Source of the DNA: an uncultured Lachnospiraceae bacterium | GTDB lineage: Bacteria; Bacillota; Clostridia; Lachnospirales; Lachnospiraceae | Direction of reading: 5' to 3' | DNA length: 64,000 nucleotides | Assembly: GCA_900548905.1 (NCBI GenBank) | Contig: URMK01000019.1 | Coordinates: 38,544 to 102,543 of the forward strand | Shown here: positions 44,121 through 52,752 of the stretch, in pieces | How the letters are laid out: each line of letters opens with the position of its first letter | Numbering within the stretch: position 1 is the first letter of the stretch | Notes under the pieces: generated by a model | Seen by the model: the letters and a program-made list of their open reading frames with translations, nothing else | Told to the model about the DNA's origin: nothing | The model's database searches: none | Made by a program: the position numbers and the translations under genes

Positions 44121-45824
44121 TTATTTTGAGCTCTGCCTGTCATATGCCGTCTGGTAAACCTCCAGCAGCGTAGGCAGCCCTACGTTGTCGAATCCTTTGA
44201 CATAGGAATCCCAATCCTTGTCAAAATCTTTTCTTCCGGTAATAAAGGCAACCTTGTTCTCTTCAATATAATTTTCCACTTCCACGCCAATGGTCTGAAT
44301 CTTTGTGGCTTCTTCATCAGTCAGCTTCAGATAAGGCAGCACGTCCCAGTCGCCTTCTTTCTGTGCATATGGCTCCATCTTTTCCTTGGTGGCATCATAC
44401 AGAAGCTTTTCCAGACCCACGGAGGTTCCCACATCCACATTCTGATCCGTGCTTTCTCCCAGACGGAATTCCGCCGGGAAATATTTCACCTGGACATCCT
44501 GCCAGTCATGGTTCTGGGCCTCGCCGGAATAGGGATTCATCACTTCATATAAGGCATCCTCCCCGTTCAGGCCCTTCTGCCCTTCCGGATTGAGAACCCA
44601 GTCGGTACCTTCCTCCGCCCCGTACTGGGAAGAAAGGGCGCCTTCGGTGGTAAAGAAATAGTCGATCCAGCGCAGGGCCGCTTCGGGATATTCACACTTG
44701 TCGGTCACGAAGAAATCACCTTCGCCCAGGCCTGCATATTTCATATAGGTTGCGAGCCTTGTTCCGTCAGGTCCTGCTATAGGGGCCATAACCTGATAAT
44801 GTCTGTAGGTTTCATTGTTATTGTCCGCGTCAAAATGATTGGAAATCGTTACGCAGGGCAGGAACAGGATAGGCTCTCCCTCCTGGTTTGCCAGGGCGCG
44901 CAGCTGCTCCTCTGTCTGGGTAAAATCTCCGTCGTAAATGGCACCCAGCTCATACAGGCTGTTCATATATTTCAAAGCTTCTTTATATTCATCGGTGTTG
45001 CAGATGGTCCTGACCTTTCCTTCCGGATCCAGGCCTGCCTCAACACGGTAATCCTGTGACTTGGATGGGGAAAGGATAAAGGCGTTGGTCATCCACTCCT
45101 CAAATCTCGCATGCCAGCCGTCCTTTGCACCGCCTACCGCAATGCCCGTAGGGTTGATTTCCAGGAATTTCTTACATGCTTCATAAAATTCGTCCGTTGT
45201 GGTGGGAACCTCCATTCCCATCTTGTCCAGCCACCAGGTATTCACCCACATTTTCTTGGCATACATGCAATGGTAGCATTCGTTCAGCCCGCAGATGGCA
45301 TAAATATGGCCGTCCGTCTGTCTGGTGGCATCCAGGTATTCCCCCATGTTTGCCACATAATTAGGCATATTCTCCTCAATCAGATCATCCAGCTGCAGCA
45401 GTATGCCTTCCTTTACGCCGTATTTTGCCTGGCTGGGGCTGGCAAACATAATCATATCCGGGTAGTCCCCCGTACTGAAAGCCAGATTCAGCTTAGTTTC
45501 CCAGTCATCCCTGCTGCCGGTCTCAAAATTAATCTTGATTCCCGTCTTTTCTTCCATAAATTTGGTAAAATCATTGGTTGCAAAATCTTCCACGTTGGGC
45601 ATGGATACACAGAACAACGTCAGTTCTATGGGTTCCGTTACGATAGGATAAGTTCCTGCCTCCGTTAAAATACCGGTGGATCCGGATGCCGCCGTCTCCT
45701 GACTGCCGCCCTCCGCTGCCGTTCCTCCTGTTTCTGATGTCCCTTTGCCGCCGCAGGCCGCCAGGCTGAAGGTCATCAGCAGGCAGAGCAGCAATGCGGT
45801 TGCTTTTTTCATCTTTTTCATCAT
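44121..45824 (-). CDS. Sugar-binding lipoprotein, LplA-like
   Basis: A 567-residue LplA-type solute-binding lipoprotein. The signal peptide ends in lipobox SLAAC with lipidated Cys24, and a Gly/Ser/Thr/Glu-rich linker follows. The mature domain opens with PIELTLFCVSMPNVEDF and GIKINFETG. First gene of the fucoside operon (binding protein, LplB, LplC, GH29). GGAGAGGG precedes the ATG. Probable ligand is a fucosylated oligosaccharide, inferred only from the GH29 gene. Confidence 0.89.
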   Translation of the reverse strand: MMKKMKKATALLLCLLMTFSLAACGGKGTSETGGTAAEGGSQETAASGSTGILTEAGTYPIVTEPIELTLFCVSMPNVEDFATNDFTKFMEEKTGIKINFETGSRDDWETKLNLAFSTGDYPDMIMFASPSQAKYGVKEGILLQLDDLIEENMPNYVANMGEYLDATRQTDGHIYAICGLNECYHCMYAKKMWVNTWWLDKMGMEVPTTTDEFYEACKKFLEINPTGIAVGGAKDGWHARFEEWMTNAFILSPSKSQDYRVEAGLDPEGKVRTICNTDEYKEALKYMNSLYELGAIYDGDFTQTEEQLRALANQEGEPILFLPCVTISNHFDADNNNETYRHYQVMAPIAGPDGTRLATYMKYAGLGEGDFFVTDKCEYPEAALRWIDYFFTTEGALSSQYGAEEGTDWVLNPEGQKGLNGEDALYEVMNPYSGEAQNHDWQDVQVKYFPAEFRLGESTDQNVDVGTSVGLEKLLYDATKEKMEPYAQKEGDWDVLPYLKLTDEEATKIQTIGVEVENYIEENKVAFITGRKDFDKDWDSYVKGFDNVGLPTLLEVYQTAYDRQSSK

Positions 45825-45975
45825 ACTCCCTCTCCTTCCCCTAATTATGATTAGTTTTATTTGCCGAGCCTATAATAATTTGTGCATCTTGTATGGCTCA
45901 TGATTATAATATCGTTTTCTGCCTGCAATCACCACGCACAATTCTTATTTTGACCAGACAATTTTATGCAAAACG

Positions 45976-46008
45976 ACAGGGAATGCCCATTTTACAGGCA
46001 TTCCCTGT
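45976..46008. repeat. Orphan hairpin ACAGGGAATGCC / GGCATTCCCTGT
   Basis: Perfect 12-bp inverted repeat with a 9-base loop, in the middle of a divergent intergenic region where no transcript obviously ends. It resembles a terminator stem without a proper T-run. Confidence 0.6.
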
Positions 46009-46129
46009 ATATCTTACTTCTCTGTAACGGACTCCGTTGCTGCGCTCCTGTGCTTCCCGGTTTTCCCGTTGGGTATACCTATGCTTCTTCCTGCCGATAA
46101 TTGAGATATCGCAGGGACACAGGAACTAA

Positions 46130-46158
46130 TTGACACCCTTATTTTTGTACCCTACAAT
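46130..46158 (+). promoter_or_regulatory. Promoter of the lipase-like gene
   Basis: TTGACA (46130-46135), 17-base spacer, TACAAT (46153-46158). It lies about 40 bases before the ATG at 46197. Confidence 0.8.
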
Positions 46159-46196
46159 GAAAACATATAGAAAATAAAATGCAGGAGGTGTTATTT

Positions 46197-47129
46197 ATGT
46201 TACATGAGGTAAGCTTTCCGTCTTATAACAAACGCGACGAAGTACAAGGCTGGATTTATGTCCCTGCGGCCAGGCCGAAAGGGATCGTGCAGATTATCCA
46301 CGGCTTCGGGGAGCATTCCAGAAGATATCTGCATATGATTTCCAAATTTATGGATGCGGGCTTTATCGTAGCTGCCGACGACCATGTGGGACACGGGAAA
46401 ACGGCAATGGTAAGCGGTATCTGGGGCGACTGGGGTGATGCGGGATTCCATACCATGATGGAGGATGAACATTCGCTGAAGGAATTGGTTTGTGAAAAAT
46501 ACCCGGATCTTCCCTATTTTCTTTTTGGCCACAGCATGGGTTCCTTTATCGCCAGGGATTATGCTGCAAAATACGGTGATGGTCTGGCAGGAGTCACCAT
46601 CTGCGGAACCACCGGAAGCTTCCGCGGTGCGGCTGAAACCGCCCTGCGTCTTAAAAAAGCCATCGATGACGGCCTGGGGACAGATTCCAATCCCGAATTC
46701 ACCGGCTCCCTGATGGGATGGATGTGTGAACGCTGTGATGACGTTACCATCGGAAATGAGTGGATCTGCTCCGACCCTTATGTACAGCGTGACCATGCGG
46801 AGGATCCCTTCGATGCCTTTACCAGGCCTGTCAGCAACCGGTCCATATATGATTTTACCCAGATGATGCTGACCATTGAAGGCGTGCAGTGGGCGGAAAA
46901 AATACCCTCGTCACTTGCCTTCTATAATATCGGCGGTGACCAGGATCCTGTAGGTGAGTATGGAAAAGGTATCTATGAGGTATCAAACTGGCTGTGTGAG
47001 ACCGGACACGAGGTGACCACCAAAGTCTACTCCGGCTGCCGTCATGAAATACATAATTACAGCGCTGTCAAAGATGAGGTCGAGGAAGGAATCATTCAAT
47101 TTATGCTGGCGGCACTCTCTCAGGCCTGA
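46197..47129 (+). CDS. Alpha/beta-hydrolase, monoacylglycerol-lipase-like
   Basis: About 310 residues, an S33-type serine hydrolase. The oxyanion region is QIIHGFGEHSRRY, the nucleophile elbow GHSMGS, a candidate Asp lies in GGDQDPVGEYG, and a candidate His in GCRHEIHNY. The HGFGEHS motif is typical of monoacylglycerol lipases/lysophospholipases. The ATG at 46197 is chosen because GGAGGTG sits 6 bases before it, while an ATG 18 bases upstream precedes that site. No signal peptide. It is not obviously linked to the neighbouring sugar operons; natural substrate unknown. Confidence 0.87.
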   Translation: MLHEVSFPSYNKRDEVQGWIYVPAARPKGIVQIIHGFGEHSRRYLHMISKFMDAGFIVAADDHVGHGKTAMVSGIWGDWGDAGFHTMMEDEHSLKELVCEKYPDLPYFLFGHSMGSFIARDYAAKYGDGLAGVTICGTTGSFRGAAETALRLKKAIDDGLGTDSNPEFTGSLMGWMCERCDDVTIGNEWICSDPYVQRDHAEDPFDAFTRPVSNRSIYDFTQMMLTIEGVQWAEKIPSSLAFYNIGGDQDPVGEYGKGIYEVSNWLCETGHEVTTKVYSGCRHEIHNYSAVKDEVEEGIIQFMLAALSQA

Positions 47130-47218
47130 AGCGTAGTTGAAGCACTTTTTAAGTGATGTACCGGATATACTGCCGGAAAAAGAAGCCGAAATGTTTGCAG
47201 CTAATTATGGGAATCAGC

Positions 47219-47263
47219 GCCCTCACCGCAGGCGGATCCTTATGGCCTGGACGCGGTGAGGGC
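47219..47263. terminator. Hairpin between convergent lipase and rhamnosidase genes
   Basis: GCCCTCACCGC / GCGGTGAGGGC, an 11-bp perfect stem with a long loop, between convergent gene ends at 47129 and 47270. Likely shared terminator, though T-runs are weak. Confidence 0.6.
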
Positions 47264-47269
47264 CGCTTA

Positions 47270-50200
47270 CTATAGCATTGCCTTCTTATCTGTCACAAAA
47301 CAATAGCTCCCGCTTCCCAGCTCATGCATCTGCCCGTCCGGCAGAACAAGCGTGGCTCCGGTGTTCGGCGGTATTTCACAGAAGTATTTAAGACGGCCGT
47401 CCTTCTTTTCCCATCCGCTGCGGATCGTACCATACGGGCTGGATACGCTTCCACGCGCCATTTCCAGTTCCCCGATGCAGGGCTCCAGATGGAAATGGCT
47501 GTAGCCGGGATGCTCCTCCTCCCTGCGTATGCCCAGGATCCATTCATACATCCAGGAAAGCACACTTCCCAGGGAATAATGGTTAAAGGAATTCATGGCG
47601 TTGTAGCCGCCGAAGCCTCTGTCCACCGTGTAGGAATCCCAATGCTCCCAGATACTGGTCGCCCCCTGGGTAACCGGATACAGCCAGGAGGGGAAAGCGG
47701 TCTGCAGCATCAGCTTATAAGCGTCCTGTGTATATCCGGCTTTGCTGAGGGCCTGGTTCAGAAGGCCGGTTCCGAAAAAACCGGTTCCCACCGTATGACC
47801 CAGCTCCCGGGTTTTCCGCAGCAGATGGGCCGCCGCCTTCTCCCGATCCCGTACCACGCCATATTCCAGGGCGAGCACATAGGAGCATTGGGTATCGCAC
47901 AGCTCCCCGTCCGTAGTTATCGTCCGTTTGTCTGCGGGGTCGATAAAAGTACGGTTCCAGTAGTCCTTTATCTCTTCCGCCAGCTTTCGGAAGCCTGCCG
48001 CGTCCTCTGCTTCACCGATAACCGAAGCCAGTTCCGCCATCAGGGCTGCTTCCCTGTAATAAAAAGCATTCCACATCAGCTGCAGATCTGTTTCCTGAGG
48101 CGCCAGCCAGTCACCCAGCGGGCCGACCACAGCCATGTCCCCTCTTCCGGGAAGTCCTTTATCCTTCATATAACCCATATATTTTTTAAGACCGGGGTAA
48201 AAAGCGGTTATTGTGCGTTTATCCCCATACTGCCGGTACAGCTCCGTCACCATATAGATGGATGCACATTCATAGGTTATGCCGCCGAAGCCGCCTCCCA
48301 CCGGTGCAATTTCCGGGAACTGCCCATCCTCTTCCTGTAAATCCGCCATGGCCTGGAGATTGCGCTCATAAAAAAGCTTCAGGAAGCCGTTATGCAGAGC
48401 CGTATGGCAGAATACATGGGTATCCCCTGCCCAGCCCATCCTCTCGTTCCTTTGGGGGCAGTCGGTGGGAATATTGATAAAATTACAACGCTGTGACCAT
48501 TTCACATTTTCTGCAAACCGGTCCAGAAGGGCGTTGGAGGAATGAAAGCTTCCCTCAAACACATCCACGGAGGAATACTGCAGGCTTTCCACATCCTCCG
48601 GGAGAGGCGGATTGCCGGCGCCGCTTATCTCAATATAACGATAGCCATGGAAGGTGAATCGGGGCTGCCAGATCTCGCCGCTTATCTTTCCGCTGCAGAT
48701 ATACACATCGGTACTTGTGGCATCCCTGTAATTTTCCACCATAAGCCTTCCGACCAGATTCACCCCGCCTTCCCCGGCCGCATATTCGGGCAGATCCGGA
48801 TAGAGCATTTCCCCATACCGGATAATAAGGCGGGTTCCTTCCTTTTCCTGAAAACGGATACGCGGCACACCGGCCATTTCCTGGCCCAAATCATAAATAG
48901 CTGTATTCCCCTCCACAAATGTGCGTCTGCAGGCTTTCCGGCTGTCCACCACATATACCGGGGCATCATAGCCGCCCAGAAGCAAGGGCTTTGTCGCATT
49001 GACCCCCGGCCAGGCCCGGCCGAACCCCGGAGGCATGGCCCGGTATTCTTCAATAGGTACCGGTTCGTAAATAACCGGCCGCTCCCAGCCTTCTTCCGCA
49101 AAATCCGCTCTGGAATAGGTTTCATACAACTCCAGCTTTCTCCCGTCTGTCTGTTCGCCCAGGAAGAATCCGGAATACCGGTAAGGCCCTTCCCCGTAAT
49201 AGCTCCAGTCCTGTGTGTTGGAAACCCGCACCTGCCGGCTGCCGTCGTCATAGGTAATTACAATCTTAGCAACAAAGGCTTCCTTATCTCCCCAAAAGTT
49301 ATAATTCTTCACGGTAAAGGTCTGTGCATCCGACCACCAGCCGGAAGCCAGTGTTATTCCCACACAATTGTCCCCTTCCCCTATTTTGTCACTGATGTCA
49401 TAGGTCTGGTAATTCAGCCGCTTATCATATTGGGTATTCCCCGGCGCAAGCAGCCGATCCGTAATCTCCTGTCCGTTCACCCGGCATTCATAGATTCCCC
49501 GGGAGGTGATGTAAAGCCTGGCCTGAACGGGCCTTTTCCTGAGCGTAAGGGTGCTTTGCGAAGCGTGGTATCCGTTATATTCCTGCCCGCGGATAAGGGT
49601 ACGGAACATAGGGATCGCGGAATGAGACGGATCCGCCGTCACCTGCGTTGCGCTTACCATAAAGCAGCTCTCTCCGTCTTGCGTCCTAACTTTGCGTAAC
49701 CCTTCTTTTTCCCGGAAAATCCCTTCCCGGCCATACAGTCCTCCCTCCGGCGTTTCCCGTATGAATTCCGCGGACGGCTTACGGATATTCCGTACAGACA
49801 GGCAGGTAAAATACGCGCTGTCCCCTTTGCCTGCGAAAAAGCCGATTTCGTTCAGCCTGGGATAAGTCAGCACGTCATTATTTCCCCGGGGATTCAATGT
49901 CCGGCCCGCTACCGTCCGTCCAAAAAATTCCTGCTTTGCCGCCGCATCCACAAGCACTCCATCCAGATAGGCAAAGGCATTATTACCATCTGCTTCTATC
50001 CGCAGGCAGTGAAAGTCATAGGCATTTTCTTCTGTGATCAGAAAGCCGCCGGATTCCGCAGATACCTCCCTCTTTTCGAAAGGTACGAGAGGAACGCTGG
50101 CAAACGGAATGTCGTCCCTGTCTCCGGGGGCATAGCCTGCCCTGTAAATATCCAGCGTAGGCAGGGTATTTCTTTCCGCCTTTCCCCTATCCTGCTTTCC

Positions 50201-50788
50201 TGCCAGATCCTGCAGGTTAATTTCATAGCGGATATAATTCTCCCCTGCCAGGCCATATTCATTCAGATTCTTATCGAGCAGCCGGAAATCATTGGCGCCG
50301 AATACCACGCCGGCTCTCTGCGACCCGGGTTCCAGACGCAGTCTGGTTTCCAGGATAAACACCCCTCTGGCCTGTGCGCATACAGGAAAACGGGGTGCCG
50401 CAATCCACTGTGCCCCTTCCCAGGCGCGGTTCCTCTCCTCCTCTTCCGCGGAAAAGGCAAGCATACCTGTTTCAAAACGGGTATCCGCACTGGCGCTGTT
50501 TTCTACGGTGTCCCAAACCTGTACCGATACGGAATATACCGTACAAGCCTCCAGCTCCTCCCCGGCATATTCCACCCCACGGGATTCCCCGGTTTCCAGC
50601 CTGCCCGAATCCCATACCACCTTTTCCTGTGCTGCGGGTTCCGCCTTTTTTACAAGAATACGGCAGGCGCTCTGCCTCATGTTTTTTTCATCAGATGAAA
50701 ACAGCCATGAAAAACGAGGATGTTTCTCATCCAGGCCAATAGGCGCCTTCTGGTATTCCACATATAGTTCTTTCACTATAAAACTCAT
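47270..50788 (-). CDS. GH78 alpha-L-rhamnosidase
   Basis: About 1172 residues, a multidomain GH78 enzyme. Beta-sandwich domains occupy the N-terminal part, with an insert of about 200 residues around 120-330, followed by the (alpha/alpha)6 catalytic barrel. The acidic signature DCPQRNERMGWAGD carries the Asp/Glu/Asp set of the family, and GATSIWEHWDSY holds the candidate catalytic base Glu. No signal peptide. The start at 50788 lies 2 bases after the LplC-type stop, with AAGGG upstream, so it is translationally linked. Last gene of the operon binding protein, LplB, LplC, GH78; probably cleaves imported rhamnosides such as pectin or flavonoid glycoside fragments. Confidence 0.92.
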   Translation of the reverse strand: MSFIVKELYVEYQKAPIGLDEKHPRFSWLFSSDEKNMRQSACRILVKKAEPAAQEKVVWDSGRLETGESRGVEYAGEELEACTVYSVSVQVWDTVENSASADTRFETGMLAFSAEEEERNRAWEGAQWIAAPRFPVCAQARGVFILETRLRLEPGSQRAGVVFGANDFRLLDKNLNEYGLAGENYIRYEINLQDLAGKQDRGKAERNTLPTLDIYRAGYAPGDRDDIPFASVPLVPFEKREVSAESGGFLITEENAYDFHCLRIEADGNNAFAYLDGVLVDAAAKQEFFGRTVAGRTLNPRGNNDVLTYPRLNEIGFFAGKGDSAYFTCLSVRNIRKPSAEFIRETPEGGLYGREGIFREKEGLRKVRTQDGESCFMVSATQVTADPSHSAIPMFRTLIRGQEYNGYHASQSTLTLRKRPVQARLYITSRGIYECRVNGQEITDRLLAPGNTQYDKRLNYQTYDISDKIGEGDNCVGITLASGWWSDAQTFTVKNYNFWGDKEAFVAKIVITYDDGSRQVRVSNTQDWSYYGEGPYRYSGFFLGEQTDGRKLELYETYSRADFAEEGWERPVIYEPVPIEEYRAMPPGFGRAWPGVNATKPLLLGGYDAPVYVVDSRKACRRTFVEGNTAIYDLGQEMAGVPRIRFQEKEGTRLIIRYGEMLYPDLPEYAAGEGGVNLVGRLMVENYRDATSTDVYICSGKISGEIWQPRFTFHGYRYIEISGAGNPPLPEDVESLQYSSVDVFEGSFHSSNALLDRFAENVKWSQRCNFINIPTDCPQRNERMGWAGDTHVFCHTALHNGFLKLFYERNLQAMADLQEEDGQFPEIAPVGGGFGGITYECASIYMVTELYRQYGDKRTITAFYPGLKKYMGYMKDKGLPGRGDMAVVGPLGDWLAPQETDLQLMWNAFYYREAALMAELASVIGEAEDAAGFRKLAEEIKDYWNRTFIDPADKRTITTDGELCDTQCSYVLALEYGVVRDREKAAAHLLRKTRELGHTVGTGFFGTGLLNQALSKAGYTQDAYKLMLQTAFPSWLYPVTQGATSIWEHWDSYTVDRGFGGYNAMNSFNHYSLGSVLSWMYEWILGIRREEEHPGYSHFHLEPCIGELEMARGSVSSPYGTIRSGWEKKDGRLKYFCEIPPNTGATLVLPDGQMHELGSGSYCFVTDKKAML

Positions 50789-50790
50789 AA

Positions 50791-51678
50791 TTATCCCTTT
50801 ACACCTCCAACAACAATTCCTTTTACAAAATACTTCTGGAAAAAAGGATAAATACATAATACCGGCAGGATACCGATTACAGCAATCGCCATACGGATTC
50901 CTATACTCGGCAGATTTGCCACATTCACGCCGGACGCCGCGGAAGACTGTCCGCTGGTCAAAAACTGAATGTTTGTGATAATTGTATTCAGGATTGCCTG
51001 GATGCTGAACAGCTTATCATCGGTTATGTAATACAGGCTGTTCATCCAGTCATTCCAATACCCCAGCCCTATCATCAGAGCCATGGTCGCCATAATCGGC
51101 TTTGACAGCGGCGTCACTACCTGGAAAAGGATCCGGTATTCTCCGCCGCCGTCGATACGTGCCGCCTCAATCAACGCATCCGGTATATTGGCCTGGAAGA
51201 AGGAACGCATCATGATAATATAGAAGCCGTTCATGAGCAGCCCGGGAATAATCAGCGCCCACAAGGTATTTTTAATATGAAAGGACTGCGTCCACATCAT
51301 ATATGTGGGAACCAAACCGCCGTTAAACAGCATGGTAAAAAATACGAAGAAGGCAAAAAAACCGCGCCACGGAAGCTCTTTTCTGGACAGAGGATAAGCA
51401 AACAGCGTCGTCATGAGCACACTCAGCGTAGTCCCCAGCAACGTTACCAAAATAGTAATCCCGTAGCCCTTTATAATCTTCATACTGCTGCTGAACAGAT
51501 AAACATACGCATTAAAGCTGAAAACCTTGGGTATAAAATTATATCCGTCGCGCATCAGTGTCGCTTCGTCCGTCAGGGAAGAGGACAGCAGAAGAAGAAA
51601 AGGCGCCACCGCAGCCGTACAAAGCAGAATAAAAATAATATTTAATACAATCTGGCCCGTTTTGTTTTTCCCAACCAT
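50791..51678 (-). CDS. Sugar ABC transporter permease, LplC type
   Basis: About 295 residues, six membrane segments, EAA loop LIEAARIDGGGEY...TPLSKP, and an ending PFFQKYFVKGIVVGGVKG. The start at 51678 (GGAG 8 bases upstream) is preferred over an ATG inside the preceding LplB-type gene. Sits between LplB and the GH78 gene. Confidence 0.89.
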   Translation of the reverse strand: MVGKNKTGQIVLNIIFILLCTAAVAPFLLLLSSSLTDEATLMRDGYNFIPKVFSFNAYVYLFSSSMKIIKGYGITILVTLLGTTLSVLMTTLFAYPLSRKELPWRGFFAFFVFFTMLFNGGLVPTYMMWTQSFHIKNTLWALIIPGLLMNGFYIIMMRSFFQANIPDALIEAARIDGGGEYRILFQVVTPLSKPIMATMALMIGLGYWNDWMNSLYYITDDKLFSIQAILNTIITNIQFLTSGQSSAASGVNVANLPSIGIRMAIAVIGILPVLCIYPFFQKYFVKGIVVGGVKG

Positions 51679-51694
51679 AATCTTTTCTCCATTC

Positions 51695-52645
51695 TTAGAA
51701 TAAAGCGCTGTCTTCATCTACCTTGCGGACGATGAAGTTGGCTGTCAGTACCAGTACAAATCCCAATACGGACTGCAGGAAGCCTGCTGCCGACGCACGT
51801 CCCACATCATTAAGCTGTGTCAGCCCTTTATAAACAAACACATCAATGGTGTCCGTTACCGACGAAAGAAGCCCGGAACGCATCGGCACCTGATAAAACA
51901 GGCCGAAATCCGAATAAAACATCCGCCCGATGGCAAGAAGCACCATCGTGATAATTGTGCCCTTCAGTCCGGGCAGCGTCACATGCCAGACCTGCTTCCA
52001 CCGGTTAGCCCCATCCACAGTGGCCGCCTCATAGAGAGAAGAATCGATTCCGATAACCGTTGCATAATATAGGATACTGCTGTATCCGAAGCCCTTCCAG
52101 AGATTTACGATAACCAGAATGAAGGGCCAGTATTTTGTTTCCGTATACCAGCTTATCTTTTCCGCTCCCATTTTTACAAACAGGCTGTTCAGGAATCCAT
52201 TATCCTGGCTTAAAAAGCCATATACGATATAGGAAACTACCACCATGGATATCAGATAGGGAATCAGGATCAACGTCTGATATACCTTTTTATTCATGGT
52301 TCCTCTTAAGAAATTCAGCATGACCGCAACGGTTACCGCCAGCAGATTTCCCAGAAGAATAAAGGTCAGATTATAACCAAGGGTATTCCGGACTATATTC
52401 AGGGCATCATTTGTCCGGAACAGATAGGTAAAGTTACTGAATCCGCACCAGTCGCTGCCCCAGATCCCTTTGCTGTAATTAAAACGCTTAAATGCTATTA
52501 CCAGACCTGCCATAGGTATATAATTGTTGATTAACAGATATATAAACCCCGGCAGCATCATGGAAAGCAGCGCCAGCGTCATTTTGTTCCGGCTCTTTTT
52601 ATGGTTCTTCGCCTGTTTCTTTGCCAACGTAGCCGTTCCCGCCAT
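51695..52645 (-). CDS. Sugar ABC transporter permease, LplB type
   Basis: A 316-residue permease with LplB signature (YIPMAGLVIAFKRFN, GIWGSDWCGFSNF) and EAA loop LYEAATVDGANRWKQ. AGGAAG precedes the ATG. Second gene of the rhamnoside operon, downstream of a stem-loop after the binding-protein gene. Confidence 0.9.
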   Translation of the reverse strand: MAGTATLAKKQAKNHKKSRNKMTLALLSMMLPGFIYLLINNYIPMAGLVIAFKRFNYSKGIWGSDWCGFSNFTYLFRTNDALNIVRNTLGYNLTFILLGNLLAVTVAVMLNFLRGTMNKKVYQTLILIPYLISMVVVSYIVYGFLSQDNGFLNSLFVKMGAEKISWYTETKYWPFILVIVNLWKGFGYSSILYYATVIGIDSSLYEAATVDGANRWKQVWHVTLPGLKGTIITMVLLAIGRMFYSDFGLFYQVPMRSGLLSSVTDTIDVFVYKGLTQLNDVGRASAAGFLQSVLGFVLVLTANFIVRKVDEDSALF

Positions 52646-52677
52646 TATACTCTTCCTTTCTTCATGCCTTTCCCTGT

Positions 52678-52720
52678 AAGAGCCATTTTCAGGAGATCTT
52701 TTTCCATGAAAATGGCTCTT
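52678..52720 (-). terminator. Intercistronic stem-loop between binding-protein and permease genes
   Basis: AAGAGCCATTTTCA / TGAAAATGGCTCTT, a perfect 14-bp stem with a 15-base loop, between the binding-protein stop (52753) and the LplB start (52645). The T-run lies on the other strand's 3' side, so for the operon it is a stabilising or processing hairpin rather than a terminator. Confidence 0.75.
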
Positions 52721-52752
52721 GTTTTTTCGTGTTCCTTCGAAACAGGCCTGCT

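Larger units (their letters stand above)
45825..46196. other. 372-base divergent intergenic region
   Basis: No gene seen. It holds TATAAT-like sequences for the minus-strand binding-protein gene near 45870 and 45900, an isolated 12-bp hairpin at 45976-46008, and the plus-strand lipase promoter at 46130-46158. The hairpin is far from either coding region and may mark a lost gene. Confidence 0.5.
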
